A DNA stretch of 64,000 nucleotides from the NCBI RefSeq assembly GCF_001619985.1, contig NW_017264203.1:124001-188000 (forward strand), written 5' to 3'. The notes beneath the pieces are model-generated. The model made no database searches, was not told the DNA's origin, and was given only the letters and a program-made list of their open reading frames with translations. A program made the position numbers and the translations under genes. This DNA comes from Xylona heveae TC161 (Eukaryota; Ascomycota; Xylonomycetes; Xylonales; Xylonaceae). Shown piece after piece: positions 24,850-37,375 of the stretch (its first letter is position 1; every line of letters starts with the position of its first letter).

Positions 24850-27376
24850 TTATTCCGAGAGGCAGCGACCCAGCTCCGCCGCAGCAGCAAGCACTCGCTC
24901 CTCTTCCAGTCGTCTTCCGACTAGTTGAAGACCTACTGGCGTTCCATGGAACAAGTTCGGATCATCTGCAGTTCGAATACACGTATGAGCATTTTTTCCT
25001 TCACCTCCTTTTGGAAAGAAGGGAAATGAATCCACTTTGGATGAACTCACATTGTTTCCACACCTGCTCGTCCATCTCACCCAAATACTCTCCCCTCTGA
25101 CGCCCAGCATCAGCCGCAGCCAGATCACGCGCCTTATCGACCGTCGTGACTGGCACAGAAATAGCCGTATAATCCAAAGCGTTAATGACGCCCGTGTATC
25201 CCGGATAAATCGCTTGGCCAGGAAGATATGACGCCGTCGGAGCAATAGGCAGAATGAAAAAGTCGACTGCGCGACCAGTAGACGTCTTCGAGGCCGTGCT
25301 GTTCCAGTATTCTAAGTATGCGGTCTGATATGCATTCCGGCGGAGGGCGTAGCTCCAGCTCTCGTTGACGGTCTTGGGTGTCAAATGGCCCGGAGAAGAG
25401 CCGTAGATGTTGGCAATCTGAGGGACAACGGGCTCGCCGCTAGACCCGATAGAAGAGTGGATGTCGTTGCCGCCGTCCATGACGAAGAGGCTCCACTGGC
25501 GATTGGTCAGTGGTCTGTTAAATGTAGTGGGTGCGAGGGAGGTTTTTGTTCTATATTGGCGAGTTGGAAGGTGATAGGAACGAGGGCTAGGAGTTGATAG
25601 GTGTGGGATTATAGGATTTTGTGGGGAATAGAGAAGACTTTGAAGAGAGGGAAAAGACAGATAGAAGAAGGAGAAGAAGGAGAAGAAGGGAAGAAGGAAC
25701 GTACAATGATTTCAAAAGCTTCTTTGTGGGATGGTGGCTCCCATTCGATGACCTGAAAAGAGATTCGGCGTTAGTTTCAACTGCCCAGATGGACCACGTG
25801 TCTTTGAGGGATAGTACACCGGCAAATGAAGTCGGTGAGTAATACGTACTTCGTGTCCATGAGCCTTGAGCTTTGCAACAGTCTCATCAATAGCACGAGT
25901 AATGGGAGGATGGGGCAGGACTATCCCGTCGCTGCGGAGGACACCAAAGGCGAGACCTCCCGACTTGGCATGCTTTGCGACCGCTTCAGTTTCGCTCTGA
26001 CGCCATGGCATGTTCACAACTGTTGGGTCGTGCAGCCATGGTTGTGTTGAAAGAATGGATTTCGTGATGACTTCTAGATCGTCGACTCTGTGGCCCATGG
26101 GACCGACAACAGGGCTGACGAGTTCTTGGCCTTCCATCTGGATATATACAGAGTCAGATTGAGAAGATTTCTTTTTATGAGCATTACGGGAAATACGTAC
26201 GCTGCCGGCAATCTTGGACCATGGTAATCTGCCAATAGATGGTTTAAGGCCATACAAGCCTTGGAAAGCGGCTGGAAGACGAATGGATGCGGCTATATGA
26301 TTGTCAGTATTGCCGGTCTTCTCCCTCAGGTCGTCAAGTCTGGAAAGAAAGAAAGTAAAGTAAATCAAGAGAGATCGAAATGGGTAAATCTAGCCATGCC
26401 AATACTTACCAATATCTGTTCCAAATCCGATAATACTCCCCTTCATTGCCAATAGTGAAGCTTCACCTCCAGATGACCCGCCTGCGGACACCAAACGATT
26501 GCGCGCATTCCAGGTGTACCCAATGATATTGTTGTTGGTGTCAATGGCCTATTTTCCTGGTAAGCTGTGGCGTCCAGTGTATGCTGGAACAGTCTGCTTC
26601 ATCGCAGGCGTTCCCAATTCTCAGGAGAGCCAAGAGCCTAAATCACCCAGGGTTATGCAATTTTTACTTACCATTAGTGCTGTTGGAACATTGGTCTTAG
26701 CATAGATGACTGCTCCGAGCTCTCTCAACTCTTTGACCAAAAGTGCCTCGTCCTTCGCTGTTTCTTTCCGGCCTAAGTTACTGATATAACCTACAGTGGT
26801 CTCTGCACCTTCGACGCGGATCTGGTCTTTCCAGCTGACTGGGAGACCATGTAGCCTGCCAATTGGTTTCCCATGAGCAGCAATATATGCATCAAGCTCA
26901 TCGGCTTGGGCAAGTGCTTGCTGAAAGAGAACATCGCTCAGGCAGTTTGTCTACATGCAACAGTTAGTGTGAAATCGATAAGAGCAAGTTTCAAAAGCGG
27001 AAAAAAGAAACAATTAATGCAACAGCCTCTCATAAAACTTTACACACTGCGTTTAATAAAAGGAACAAAACAAATCTCGAGACTTATGTACCACTTGATG
27101 AGCAATTGCAGCGCGTTTGCAAAATGCTAGAGTGACTTCTTTAGCTGTGATCTCCCGACGTGCAAGCTTTCCCAGAAGCTCTTCGATGGACAGTTTCTCG
27201 GTGAATTCAATTTCCCTCGGCTCGAGGTAAGCTCTAGGGAAATTTGTTGCATCTGGAAGCTCTGCTGGAGGCGGAATAGCATCTCCAGGAATCGTATATG
27301 GCCCCAGTAGCTTTGCGACCTCAGCCCGCTTGCGCTCGGCAGCGGCTTGCCATGTGCCTTCGGAGGATACGATCAT
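24850..27376 (-). CDS. Amidase of the amidase-signature family (acetamidase/fatty-acid amide hydrolase type)
   Basis: This family hydrolyses carboxylic amides with a Lys-cisSer-Ser triad. Eight exons on the minus strand close in frame to 563 aa: 27376-27092, 26950-26672, 26548-26410, 26292-26201, 26137-25850, 25752-25705, 25495-25051 and 24965-24850. The triad context is visible: Lys in GLPVSWKDQIRVEG, Ser in SAGGSSGGEASL, and the nucleophile region GTDIAASIRLPAAFQGLYGL. The C-terminus has FHGTPVGLQLVGRRLEEERV. The nucleophile motif reads AAS where most members have GGS. The size fits fungal acetamidases (about 550 aa). There is no signal peptide, so it is probably cytosolic. The substrate is unknown. 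Confidence 0.93.
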
Positions 27377-28372
27377 GATCAATGAGAGGACGGGTTTTTG
27401 CCAATTAGAATGGAAAAGCACGCCTGGAAATATCGATCATCTGTAATGATTCCCCCGCATATGTATTGAGCACGCTCCACTCGTCATCGTCATGATGGTG
27501 ACGAGCGGCCCCACTTTCCCCACGCGGTAGGTCTGATATTATATTGTACATGGATGGTTTCCAAGCATGCTATTTATCAGCTCAGCTGCCTCGCAAGTTG
27601 CTTTCTGTTGGCCAGGCCGTTGGATTGAATACGAGTAAATCATGGTAAGGAGCTGATGTTGGATTCATACACTACTCAACTGTATGCAGTCGGTTCAGGA
27701 AAGAAGATAAAACAGGCGTCTGATGAGGGTAGAGATTGACTGAGGCGTTAATATTCGTGATTGGATTACAGCTGATATTTTAAAGTCGTTAGAGCTCCTG
27801 TTCTCACCGTAACAAACACTGTCAGCAAAACCCTTGGGCGAGTGTCTATTCGCGTTGAACTTCGCCACTACAAGGCTGCCGCAAGCCAACGCATTGTTGC
27901 ATAAATCTGCTTCTGAAGAAATTCGATTTCGCCAAAAATGAGTGGACAATTTGAGCTGAAATTACTCCGATGAATGCAAAGTGAGCCTGTAATCATTCTA
28001 TTTCCAAGATAATGGGATAAGTCAACGTTTCAGGCAATCACTGCGTATGATTTCTAAAACATACTGCGATGATTGACCACAAGGGTTCACATTCGCTTCA
28101 CAGGAGAAATAAATAATAGAAATCTTTCAGACAGGTAGTAGAAATTGTAAGGTTGTAGAATCGATAAGTAGTCTTGTAGACCACCGTATTCACTGTAGAT
28201 GACAACGAACTTTTCTTGCACTAGATCTGTAAACAGGGAGCTGGTATCCCATGTGCCATTTTACCAAAAACGCCGCCCATGCTGATCTAAACAAAACATC
28301 CTGCGCCAACACTGGAACCGTGCCGAGAAGGGAAATTTTTGAAGCAATGCAATGGTCTGACAAAAATCCGCC
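27377..28372. other. Intergenic region, no gene seen
   Basis: This gap of almost 1 kb lies upstream of the amidase and downstream of the Utp7 stop, so it carries the amidase promoter and the Utp7 3' end. A minus-strand ORF at 27695-27949 has no recognisable domain. I saw no repeats or RNA genes. Confidence 0.5.
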
Positions 28373-30074
28373 TTAAGCGGTTTTCCTTTCGAATCTTGCG
28401 AGAGCAGGGCCAAGCTCTTCTGCCCTCGTTTTAAAGTTTGCCTTGTGTCGCTTATGTGTCTCCTTCCTCAGAGCTTCGATTCTCAGCCGCTTGTCGTCAA
28501 TAATGTTTTTGCTTCCCTTCTTCCGAAGGTGTTTACGGAGACTGCTGTTCTTTCCACGGCCACGGTTCTTCAGGTTCGCAATAGGATCCTCCGGCTTGCG
28601 GTCCAAGTCGGCTTCAGCTCTGCGAGTCTGCTCGGAAGCAACGTCGAGTCTACCAATATAGTCGGGGTTCAAGGAGATCATTTCAGGTTGCAGCTTGTTC
28701 AACAAGCCACGCACCTCAGCCTCTTGTCGTTGCTTGCTGTTCTCGTAAGGGTTGACTTCGAGAGCATCAAAGTTAGGTTCACCTGCTCCAGGAACAATGA
28801 TGCTGCTGAATCCGGCATTGTGCGAAATGCCAAGCACATCTTCGAATGGACACCATCGCACCCGTTCGATTCGGTTTCCTTCACCACCCCATGACATGTA
28901 CGGAGACTGGATCTTCTCCTGGTCTGCCAGAGACTTGTTGAACAAGCCCTGCCAAACGGAGGTTTGGGTGCCCCATCCCACTGCGGTGAGGCCACGATCA
29001 CTAATGGCTACAGATGATCCTGGCTGGCGCAAAAAGTAGTTGTTTACTTCCTTGAACATGCGAATATCCCATACTGACATCTTCAAATCTTGTCCAGTTG
29101 ATACCATGTAACGTCCCTCTCGGTCAACGGCCAGCGACCGAACCGGGCCACGGTGAGCCAGCAACTTCACCAATGGCGTCGTAGAGTTTGGTGACCAGAG
29201 CGTCACAGAACCATTCTGGTGGCCCATATGGAGGATAGCATTGGAAGGATTTTGTGTGAGCGATGTTGGTGAGCCCATCTTCGTAGGAATTTCAATAACC
29301 ATCTGGCCGGTTGACGTGTCTTGATATTTGAGATAACCAGCATTTCCCTGATATAAAGTCAGTTTTACTTGCAAGAGCTGGGAAAGAAACAGCTTGACGC
29401 CCACATACCACTGTCGCCAGGAGGAAATGGTAGGGCAGGAACTCCATGTTTGTAACCTCAATATGCTTCTGTAAACAGTGGAGCTCGACGCCGGCATGAT
29501 CGTAGATGTACACATATTTCTTCTGTGCCACGGCAAAGTATTGATCATTATGGAGCCACTTCGCATCGCGCACTGTTTCTCCCAATTGCATTTCACAGCC
29601 AAGCTTGCCATCTCTCCAATCCATGGTCGCAATATGACCCTTGCGGCCAGCAAGCAAGAGACTTCTGCCATTTCGTGTATAATCTGCTGTGTACGGACCC
29701 AAACCTTCTAGCTTCAATTCAAATCCCTTCTTCGCTGTTTCCATGGGTAACTCTGCCTGAATGTCGTCTTGGCGGACTTTGTACGTCTTTTCCATTTCAT
29801 TCTCAGGCTCGAGAAGTCCGGATTCGTTCTCAAGCAAAATCTCTGCATCACGCGCCTTGACTGTCGCATCCTTGTATTTGTTTTCCAGTGCCTTGAGGTT
29901 GCTGCGCAATTTCTTGTCTCGAACGGTGCCGGTTTGAATCTTGCGGCCTCGTCCATATTGCTGATGGGCTTCTTCCGCGCGGCGTTTCGCAACTATAGCC
30001 TCAGAATCCTTCGACTCCTTGCCCTTCTTGGGCTGAGAGTGTTTTCTCTCAGCCTGCGCCTTTTCGACCTCCAT
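28373..30074 (-). CDS. utp7: U3 snoRNP / small-subunit processome WD40 protein Utp7 (WDR46/BING4)
   Basis: Utp7 acts in the nucleolar 90S pre-ribosome during 18S rRNA maturation. Two exons (30074-29409 and 29347-28373) give 546 aa, near the yeast size. The N-terminus is basic and coiled (RKIQTGTVRDKKLRSNLKAL, YKDATVKARDAEILLENE). The WD40 propeller contains GPYTADYTRNGRSLLLAGRKGHIATMD-type blades and LLAHRGPVRSLAVDREGRYM, STGQDLKMSVWDIR. The diagnostic BING4CT block follows: PGSSVAISDRGLTAVGWG, YMSWGGEGNRIERVRWCPFEDVLGISH, PGAGEPNFDALEVNPYE. A lysine-rich tail (SSLRKHLRKKGSKNIIDDKR) ends the protein. The gene is head-to-head with Tsr1, also a ribosome-assembly factor. Confidence 0.95.
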
Positions 30075-30400
30075 TTTGAATTGTCAACCCTCGGCCTGCG
30101 TGGAACGGGAAATGTGTGGTTTGCGGTGAGCTTGCTGTTTCCTCCGACAAAAAGTTCGCGAGCCGGAACGACAAAAAAGACACAATTGATTGGATGATCA
30201 GATAAGATTTGAAATTTTCCAGATCTAATCGATCTAATCGTATCGCCACACCGCACAATCAATTATTTGAGTATTTCGATGGCCATTCTCTCGTCCGTGA
30301 GATTTTTGTGTTGAAGCCAAAGTTCGCAAAGCACTCCCTCATTTGTCGGCCGATCGACAAACTGGATTCCTTACCGTTTAGGTTCAAGGCCGGTCCGACC
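30075..30400. promoter_or_regulatory. Bidirectional promoter between Utp7 and Tsr1
   Basis: The 326-bp gap separates the divergent start codons of two ribosome-biogenesis genes. It has a tandem GATCTAATC repeat at 30222-30239 and an AAATTTTCC word near 30212, loosely like the yeast RRPE element. A compact shared promoter would explain co-expression; that is an inference. Confidence 0.55.
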
Positions 30401-33095
30401 ATGGCTCCAATTGCGGGTGCTCATCACCACCGCAACACAACCAAATCTTCACATAAGCCTTACAAGTCACGGCATGCCTCGAAGAATGCTCTAAAGGAGA
30501 AGTCCAAAGGTGAGTATCTCCCCAACCTGAGCTCTAAATAGTCCATACTGACCCTTGCATAGGAAAGGTTGAGCAAAGCGAAAGAGGACAAAGGCGCACC
30601 CCGCACCAGCAAGTCATGTCGAAATTCGATCGGAGAAATCAAGCTCGCCAGAAACAAAATGCAAAGCGTCTAGAGCACACCAAGGCAACCAGCATCTTCT
30701 CTGGCAAGGACGGAGCACCGAGGCTCGTTGCTGTTATTCCTCTATGTGAGGGGCTTGACGCAGCAGCGGCAGTGAAATCTCTCAACTCAAGCATCGATAT
30801 CGAAAGCGACGTTCCTGCTGCCGGACTCTTGCAGGTTTCTGTGGACAGATTTAAGCAGAAAATCGAATACATTGTTGCCAAGAAGGATATTCTATCGGCG
30901 CTCGATGCGGCTCGTGCGGCTGATTTTATCGTGTTTCTACTTTCGCCGGAAAACGAGGTAGACGAGATGGGAGAGCTGATGCTCCGTAGCATTGAGGGAC
31001 AAGGTGTCTCTAACGTGTTGACTGCAGTCCAAGTATGGTTTTGATATGCGCTCCTTCCAAGAAGCTCTTATACTAATTTTACAATAGGGCATTGAGAAAA
31101 TAGATCCCCCCAAACGCCGACCACAGGTCATTGCTTCTCTCAAGTCATTCATCACCCATTTCTTCCCTACTCAAGATAAAGTCCATTCTCTGGACTCAAG
31201 ACAAGACTGCGCGAATGTTATCCGATCCTTATGTACAACCACACCAAAGGGTATTAGATGGCGAGACGAGCGCAGCTGGTTGCTCGCAGAGGAGGTTAGA
31301 TGGCCGGGTGAGGCCACTGAGCCTGATCAGGTCGGCGAGGTCGTCATCAGAGGTCATGTTAGAGGCAAAGGTCTCAAAGCAGACCGAATTGTACAAGTGG
31401 GCGACTGGGGTGATTTCCAGATTGAGAAAATCGTCGAAGTTCCCACGGAAGCCCGCAAGAAGAGCAGCCGCACCGACGAAATGGCAGTAGACGACGAGGG
31501 CAAGGAAAAGATTGTAGACCAGCCCACAGAGGATCAGGATGACCTTAACGAACTTGCACCTGAAGAGGTCCATATGGACGATACAGATGAAATGATGAAC
31601 GAGCCGATTCAGGATCGAAAAGGTGTTTTGTTGGACGAACACCATTATTTCTCTGACGGTGATGAGGACGACGAAAAGGTCCCAAAGAGGCTCCCCAAAG
31701 GAACTTCCAAGTACCAGTCTGCATGGTACTTAGGAGATGTCTCCGACTCTGGCTCTGATCTGGAGGACATTGATTACCAGGACGATGAAGAAGATGATGA
31801 AGACATGGCAACGGACGCCCCCGCTTTGCCGCAAGATGGCATGGAAGGGCTTGATCACTCTGGCCAGCGCGAGCCCACTGAGGCTGCGCCCTCGGAGTAT
31901 CCCCAGTCCGAGATGTTTGTCGACCCCTCCCCCGAGGAGGAAGCGGAGCAAATAGCAGAATACCGGAAACAGCGCAAGACTGAGGCGGAGGAAGATCTCG
32001 AATTCCCCGATGAGATTGAGCTCCACCCGCATATGCTCGCTCGTGAGCGTCTGGCCAGATACCGTGGACTGAAGAGCTTAAGATCAAGTCACTGGGAAAC
32101 GTCCGAGGATCGTGGACACGAACCGGAAGAATGGTATCGCCTTCTCGATGTGCCCAATTACAAGGGTGTCAGAAGCCAGGTCGCCAGGGAAGCCCTTGTC
32201 GGCGGTGTCAAGGTTAGTTTCAAAAACCCTCGGTTGGATTCTTGTGAACCACATTGTCTAATCAAGTTGAAATTGCATATAGCCCGGCACTCTTGTGGAC
32301 ATTCACCTCCGCAACGTGCCTTTGTCTCTGCAAAAGACTTACTCCCCAAGTGAGCCACTGGCAGTCTACTCCCTGCTGCGGCATGAGCATAAGCGCACTG
32401 TCGCGAACGTTAGCATGACGCTGTCCACGGATTACCCCAACCCAATAAAGGCCAAAGAGGAGTTGATCATGCAATGTGGCCCACGCCGAATTGTTATCAA
32501 TCCTGTCTTCTCCGCCATGGGTAACTCGCCAAACAACGTTCACAAGTTTGACCGCTTCTTACATCCTGGCGCGACCACGATGGCTACTTTCATCGGACCT
32601 TTGACATGGGGTTCGGTACCAATACTCTTCTTCAAGAAGAAGTCTGCTGGCGCAACTGACGGAGACCAGGCGCCCTCAGCTAATGGCGACGAAGATAAAG
32701 AAATGGCCGTGGACGGCGAGGGTGAGGGTGAAAGTGACGATGCCAATGTTCCCTTAGAACTCATTGGTACCGGCACTGCCCAGGCTCCGGACCGAAGCCG
32801 TGTGGTTGCCAAGCGTGTCATTCTCACAGGACATCCGTTCAAGATCAATAAGAAGGTCGTCACGATCCGGTACATGTTCTTCAACACCGAGGACGTCGCG
32901 TGGTTCAAGGCCATGCCTTTGTGGACCAGACGTGGCCGCAGCGGCTTCATCAAAGAGAGCTTGGGTACTCATGGATACTTCAAGGCCACATTTGATGGTC
33001 CTATCAATCCCCAGGATGCCGTCGGCATCAGTTTGTATAAGCGTGTTTTCCCAAGGAGTGCCAAGCCATTTCACCCCGAGATGCTTGAGCAATGA
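30401..33095 (+). CDS. tsr1: Ribosome maturation factor Tsr1 (40S assembly)
   Basis: Tsr1 is a Bms1-like, GTPase-inactive protein that binds late pre-40S particles. Exons are 30401-30509, 30563-31032, 31088-32212 and 32283-33095, totalling 838 aa against about 790-815 in yeast and man. The N-terminus is basic (HHHRNTTKSSHKPYKSRHAS). The middle has LVAVIPLCEGLDAAAAVKSL, IEYIVAKKDILSALDAARAADFIVFLLS and the AARP2CN-type GEVVIRGHVRGKGLKADRIV. An acidic insertion follows (31480-32030). The C-terminal block includes TSKYQSAWYLGD, ARERLARYRGLKSLRSSHWE, YKGVRSQVAREALVGGVK and FSAMGNSPNNVHKFDRFL, as in the Bms1/Tsr1 C-terminal domain. All introns are short GT-AG. Confidence 0.95.
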
Positions 33096-33732
33096 AGGAA
33101 ATCTTTAGCTTCCTCCTTCTGTCAAGCGTGCAGATCAGAGGGGATATGACATGATACAAAAATTATGACTCGGAATCAAATAGATGGCTTACGGATTACC
33201 CTAGTGTTTTGGTCAATGGTCTATGGTCTTTGGGCGGTAAATAGTCTTCTCGGGCTATGCACACCGATAGAGACTGATACTATTCAAGTTTGATTTAAAA
33301 GTAAAAGCATCATTATTGTGTAGATTTTAGGTTATGAATATATTCACATTGCCACCGCTTAATGCTTTTAATTCGATAGAATGCTTGCAGCGAACTTGAG
33401 GTGATGCGACGCAACAGGTGAGACCCAGTAGCCGTCAGTTCGGTAGACAAGCCGCCTGGCCGCTTCCCTCGTTCGCCTGTTCGCCTCCGCGTTTTCCAAG
33501 CGATATCGCCGCCACGCCTTTCTGGGATCTTCACATTCGCAGCACGCAACCGCGTTCCAATAACCAGTGACGCCGCTCGCTTTCAATTTTGGGTTTATCT
33601 CGAGATTGTCGCATGGTTATCAGGGCCTTTTGAGTCAAGAGAACTTTTCTGAGCGCTCCCTCCAGTCCGTTTGGACGCAACAACGTATTACGACTCTTTT
33701 TTAATTCTCTCCGACAATAACAAACCTCGAAA
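33096..33732. other. Intergenic region with promoter of Cwc25, no gene seen
   Basis: This 637-bp gap lies between two plus-strand genes. The minus-strand ORFs at 33313-33788 are short, overlap one another and match nothing known. The sequence is AT-rich after the Tsr1 stop and CG-rich near 33430-33540. Confidence 0.5.
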
Positions 33733-34992
33733 ATGGGTGGCGGCGATCTCAATCTGAAGAAATCATGGCACCCCGTGCTGATGAGCAATCAGCGCCGGGT
33801 GTGGGAAGAGGAAAAGAAGGCGCTGGATGAGCGCAAGAAGATCGAACAGATCATGAAGGAGAGACAGGAGGAGCGACAGATTCAGGAACTGCAGCAAATG
33901 CAAGAAGCAGCCGGAGGAAATAAGCGGGCGAACCGTGTGGACTGGATGTATTCTGGTCCATCAGATGGTCAAGCCGGTACGACGGAGGAGATGGAAGGAT
34001 ATCTGCTTGGAAAACGAAGGATTGATCCTCTGATCAAGGGCACCGAGCACAAGAAGTTGGAGAAGGCGGCAGACGAGGGATCATTCATGGCATTGCAGAG
34101 CGCGAATACGGTTCGAGACACGGCAGCAAAGGTCCGGGACGATCCCATGCTTGCCATCAAAAAGCAAGAACAAGCAGCTTACGAAGCAATGATGAATGAC
34201 CCGAGCCGGCGACGGCAGCTCCTTAAAGCAGCTGGTGCTGACGAGAAGAGTCGAGATTCAGAACGAAAACGCCATCGCCACCGACACCGTGATGATGACA
34301 GGGACCACTACCATAGAAGTCATCGAAGAAGGCGGGAAGACGATGAGGATAGACGCAGTCGTCGCTACGACGACAAAGATGACTATGGCGACTACCACCG
34401 GAGCAGTAGACGCAGAAGGGATGACGAAGAGGAAGATAGTTACCGGCGGCGTCACCACCATCGTCGGAGATCCTACACACCTTCTCGCTCAAGATCACGA
34501 TCCCCCGGCCGTGAGAAGAACGGCTTGACTCGGCACAAATCACCAGATCGAAATGGCTACAGAAAAGACTACAGAAATGGGGATTCATACAGTCACCGTG
34601 AGCAGCAGGATCGTTCTGGCGAAAGGGGCCTCAAGGAGAGTTACTCCGGTCGAAATGGTTTTCGCAACGATTACAGGAATGGTCATGATCGTCAGCAAAA
34701 TGGCAGTGGTAGCTCTGGACCATCGGCCGAAGAGACGCGTGCCGCGAAATTGGCCGCCATGCAGCAGGATGCATCTCAACTGGACACCGATCGTGAACAA
34801 AGACTGGCGGCTATTGCAGAGAGGGAGAAAGCTGAGCGCGAGTCAGAAGATGCAGCACGGGCTCGGTCCTCCAAGTTTGGTGGTAGAGGTGACTTTATCA
34901 GCGGCCTTAACAGAAAAGCTGGCGAGCTTGACCTTGGAGAGCGTGTCCGACGGGGAAGAGGCGGCCTTGAGCGTGGTGGCCGTGACGAATGA
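33733..34992 (+). CDS. cwc25: Pre-mRNA splicing factor Cwc25
   Basis: Cwc25 joins the activated spliceosome and promotes the first transesterification. It is a single exon of 419 aa. The start [20 protein letters not shown] with the following coiled, charged stretch ([20 protein letters not shown]) is the Cir_N-type N-terminal domain. Then come [14 protein letters not shown] and [11 protein letters not shown], the conserved Cwc25 block. The rest is a long Arg/Ser/Asp-rich RS-like region (about residues 170-300) ending in [20 protein letters not shown] and a [10 protein letters not shown] tail. The RS-like extension is longer than in yeast, as is usual for filamentous fungi. Confidence 0.95.
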   Translation: MGGGDLNLKKSWHPVLMSNQRRVWEEEKKALDERKKIEQIMKERQEERQIQELQQMQEAAGGNKRANRVDWMYSGPSDGQAGTTEEMEGYLLGKRRIDPLIKGTEHKKLEKAADEGSFMALQSANTVRDTAAKVRDDPMLAIKKQEQAAYEAMMNDPSRRRQLLKAAGADEKSRDSERKRHRHRHRDDDRDHYHRSHRRRREDDEDRRSRRYDDKDDYGDYHRSSRRRRDDEEEDSYRRRHHHRRRSYTPSRSRSRSPGREKNGLTRHKSPDRNGYRKDYRNGDSYSHREQQDRSGERGLKESYSGRNGFRNDYRNGHDRQQNGSGSSGPSAEETRAAKLAAMQQDASQLDTDREQRLAAIAEREKAERESEDAARARSSKFGGRGDFISGLNRKAGELDLGERVRRGRGGLERGGRDE

Positions 34993-36100
34993 CATGCGAC
35001 TTAGGACTTCTCCATCTTGATTTTATGCGCGCCTTTATGGCAGCTAAACCCAACAGTGATGAGCGCAGGAGTCAGGACCCGAAGATTATCTTTCATCGAG
35101 ATCATGGACTATAGTGGAGGCTATCCTGTATTTGCTTGCTCAGATGTCACTAGCAAACCAAGGGTCTGAGACCCTCAATCATGGAGTCATTTACACGCCA
35201 CGAGATTCACATCTGCGGTATGACGAACCTTCACTCCGGTACAAGGTGAAATTTCATTACCGTCATCCTTCAGCTTCATTTGCTTGGGCTATTCATATGT
35301 CCAAATAGTCCTGCCGACTTGGAGTGCCCTTCGCTCCATCAAAGGGCGTATTATAAGGTGCTGTCGGCTCCTACATCTTTTTTATGATGAAAAGAGCGAC
35401 ACTACGCTTTGCAAGTTTGGCGTGCTACAATCATTGGCAACCCATATACGACTTGTTACAAATTCTCTTCTCGGCGCAGGGATGAAGACAGATTGCCAGT
35501 CATTCAGAATAATAGTATTATTTCTCTCATTCTTTTGGCTCTTGCCCAGGAGGAGCTGGTTAGTACCGTCATAGGCACAAGAAGATATGATTTCTGGACA
35601 ATTTAGCATGTCTTATTGCATAATGATTCTTGGTTGTTTGTCTATGCTTGTGTGATCGCACGTGCAGTAACCGTTGAGTACAAAAATTAATGTCCCGGCT
35701 GAAAGCAAAATATACTCTGGAAACTATTTCAAGCCTCGAACGGTTTTCAATATGTAGAAGAAATGTTAAATGGGTATTGTGACAAATTGATAGAGTACTC
35801 TGTAATGCGAGTAAGAATTCGTCCGCGGGGTTGCATTCGATTCTTTTGCATTCTGCGGCGGTCGGTTAAACCTCCCCATTCTTCAGTTATGCGTCTACCC
35901 CCACCGAGGTATCGGCGGGTTCAGCCACCATCGCCGAAGCCGCAGGGTCCCTGATTACAGTATCATGACTGAGCGCTGACACAGAGTGATTTTCGAAGTT
36001 AATTCACAATCACAATTGCAACGCCCCTCCTGTCAATACCCTCCAATTCTCCACTATTCTAATTTTCAACGCTTGAAGTTTTTCGTTTCTAGCCACAAAA
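34993..36100. other. Intergenic region, no gene seen
   Basis: This 1.1-kb gap holds the Cwc25 3' region and the GTP cyclohydrolase II promoter. Small ORFs on both strands (for example 35284-35574) lack recognisable domains. No tRNA-like or repeat structure was noticed. Confidence 0.5.
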
Positions 36101-37375
36101 ATGAGCGAACAACTTCCAGCGCACGTCTCGCCCGTGCTGGAACCGGTCGAGTATCCATTTGCTCAGACGATTTCTGATCTCCGCCATGAGAATCCCCCGC
36201 CAGCACTCATCAGTCCAGCTTTTACGCCGCCCGCGACACCTGGGACAGGGACTCCTGCGATAAGTCGTGAGGCGGAATCAATACCGGTCGATACGTCAAA
36301 TGAAGAGCCACAACGGCTTCTCGAGGCGCTGCCGGAGGTCAATTGCGTCGTGCGCGCACGTATCCCTACAACTACCGGCACTGAAATGTTTCTTCATCTG
36401 TACCAGAATAATGTTGACAACAAAGAACACTTGGCTATAGTATTTGGCTCGCAAATCCGATCCCAATCGTTAGATGCCCCGCGGCCGGGCGAGACAGAAA
36501 TGGATCGAATGATACGAGGCGCTTACACGGGGAGATTGTACCCTGGACGAACATCCAGTCGATTAGAACCACAGTCGGGGCCGAGTCAGCAACAGAAACT
36601 TAAGAGCGTGGTGGATCAGATAGGACACAGTTCTCCTGTTCCTAGCGCTGTACCACGCCAGCCTCCTTCGAAGATTACCAGCGCACCATCATCATCACCA
36701 TTGTCATCTAATAATCCTACGCCTACCTCTTCAGCAGCAACAGCACCTCCCGCTTCCATTAACTCACCTCTTGTCCGAATCCACTCTGAATGCTACACTG
36801 GCGAGACCGCCTGGTCTGCTCGCTGCGACTGCGGAGAGCAACTCGACGAAGCGGCACGGCTTATGGCACTACCGTCTGCGAGCAGCAGCGGCGGCGTTAT
36901 CATCTACCTACGGCAAGAAGGTCGAGGCATTGGGCTCGGCGAAAAGCTCAAGGCATACAATCTGCAGGACCTGGGATCCGACACGGTAGAGGCAAACCTG
37001 ATTCTGCGCCATCCCGCTGATGCGCGTAGCTATGGTCTCGCCACGGCGATGCTGGTAGACCTCGGGCTCGGAGGCGATACGGGCATTCGGCTCCTGACGA
37101 ATAATCCGGACAAGATTCGTGCGGTGGAGGGGCCCAACCGTGAAGTCACGGTCAAGGAGAGAGTGGCCATGGTTCCGCTTGCCTGGCGAAGTCATGGCAA
37201 GCAGGGGTTTAATAGTCCGGAGGTGGGCGGATACCTGCGCACCAAGGTGAGTTTCTTTCCGTCTACTGAAGAGTATATTGATTCAGTAGAGTATTATTGA
37301 AGAGTATATTGATATTAACTTTTTTGACAGATTGAGAAAATGGGCCACATGTTACAAATGAGCGAGGGCTTTTGA
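36101..37375 (+). CDS. rib1: GTP cyclohydrolase II (riboflavin biosynthesis, first step)
   Basis: The enzyme opens GTP to 2,5-diamino-6-ribosylamino-4(3H)-pyrimidinone 5'-phosphate, formate and pyrophosphate. Exons are 36101-37246 and 37331-37375, giving 396 aa. The catalytic core is clear: [20 protein letters not shown] holds the three zinc-binding cysteines, [20 protein letters not shown] carries the active-site Arg and GIG, and [14 protein letters not shown] closes the core. The N-terminal 200 residues contain a low-complexity Ser/Pro insert ([20 protein letters not shown]) common in fungal Rib1. The short last exon adds [14 protein letters not shown]. If the intron is retained the protein ends instead in [17 protein letters not shown]. 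The intron holds a 15-bp direct repeat (37268-37282 and 37299-37313). Confidence 0.95.

Noticed and set aside
36163-36381. Antisense frames within GTP cyclohydrolase II
   Set aside because: The sense frame has all catalytic motifs; the antisense frames are short and featureless.
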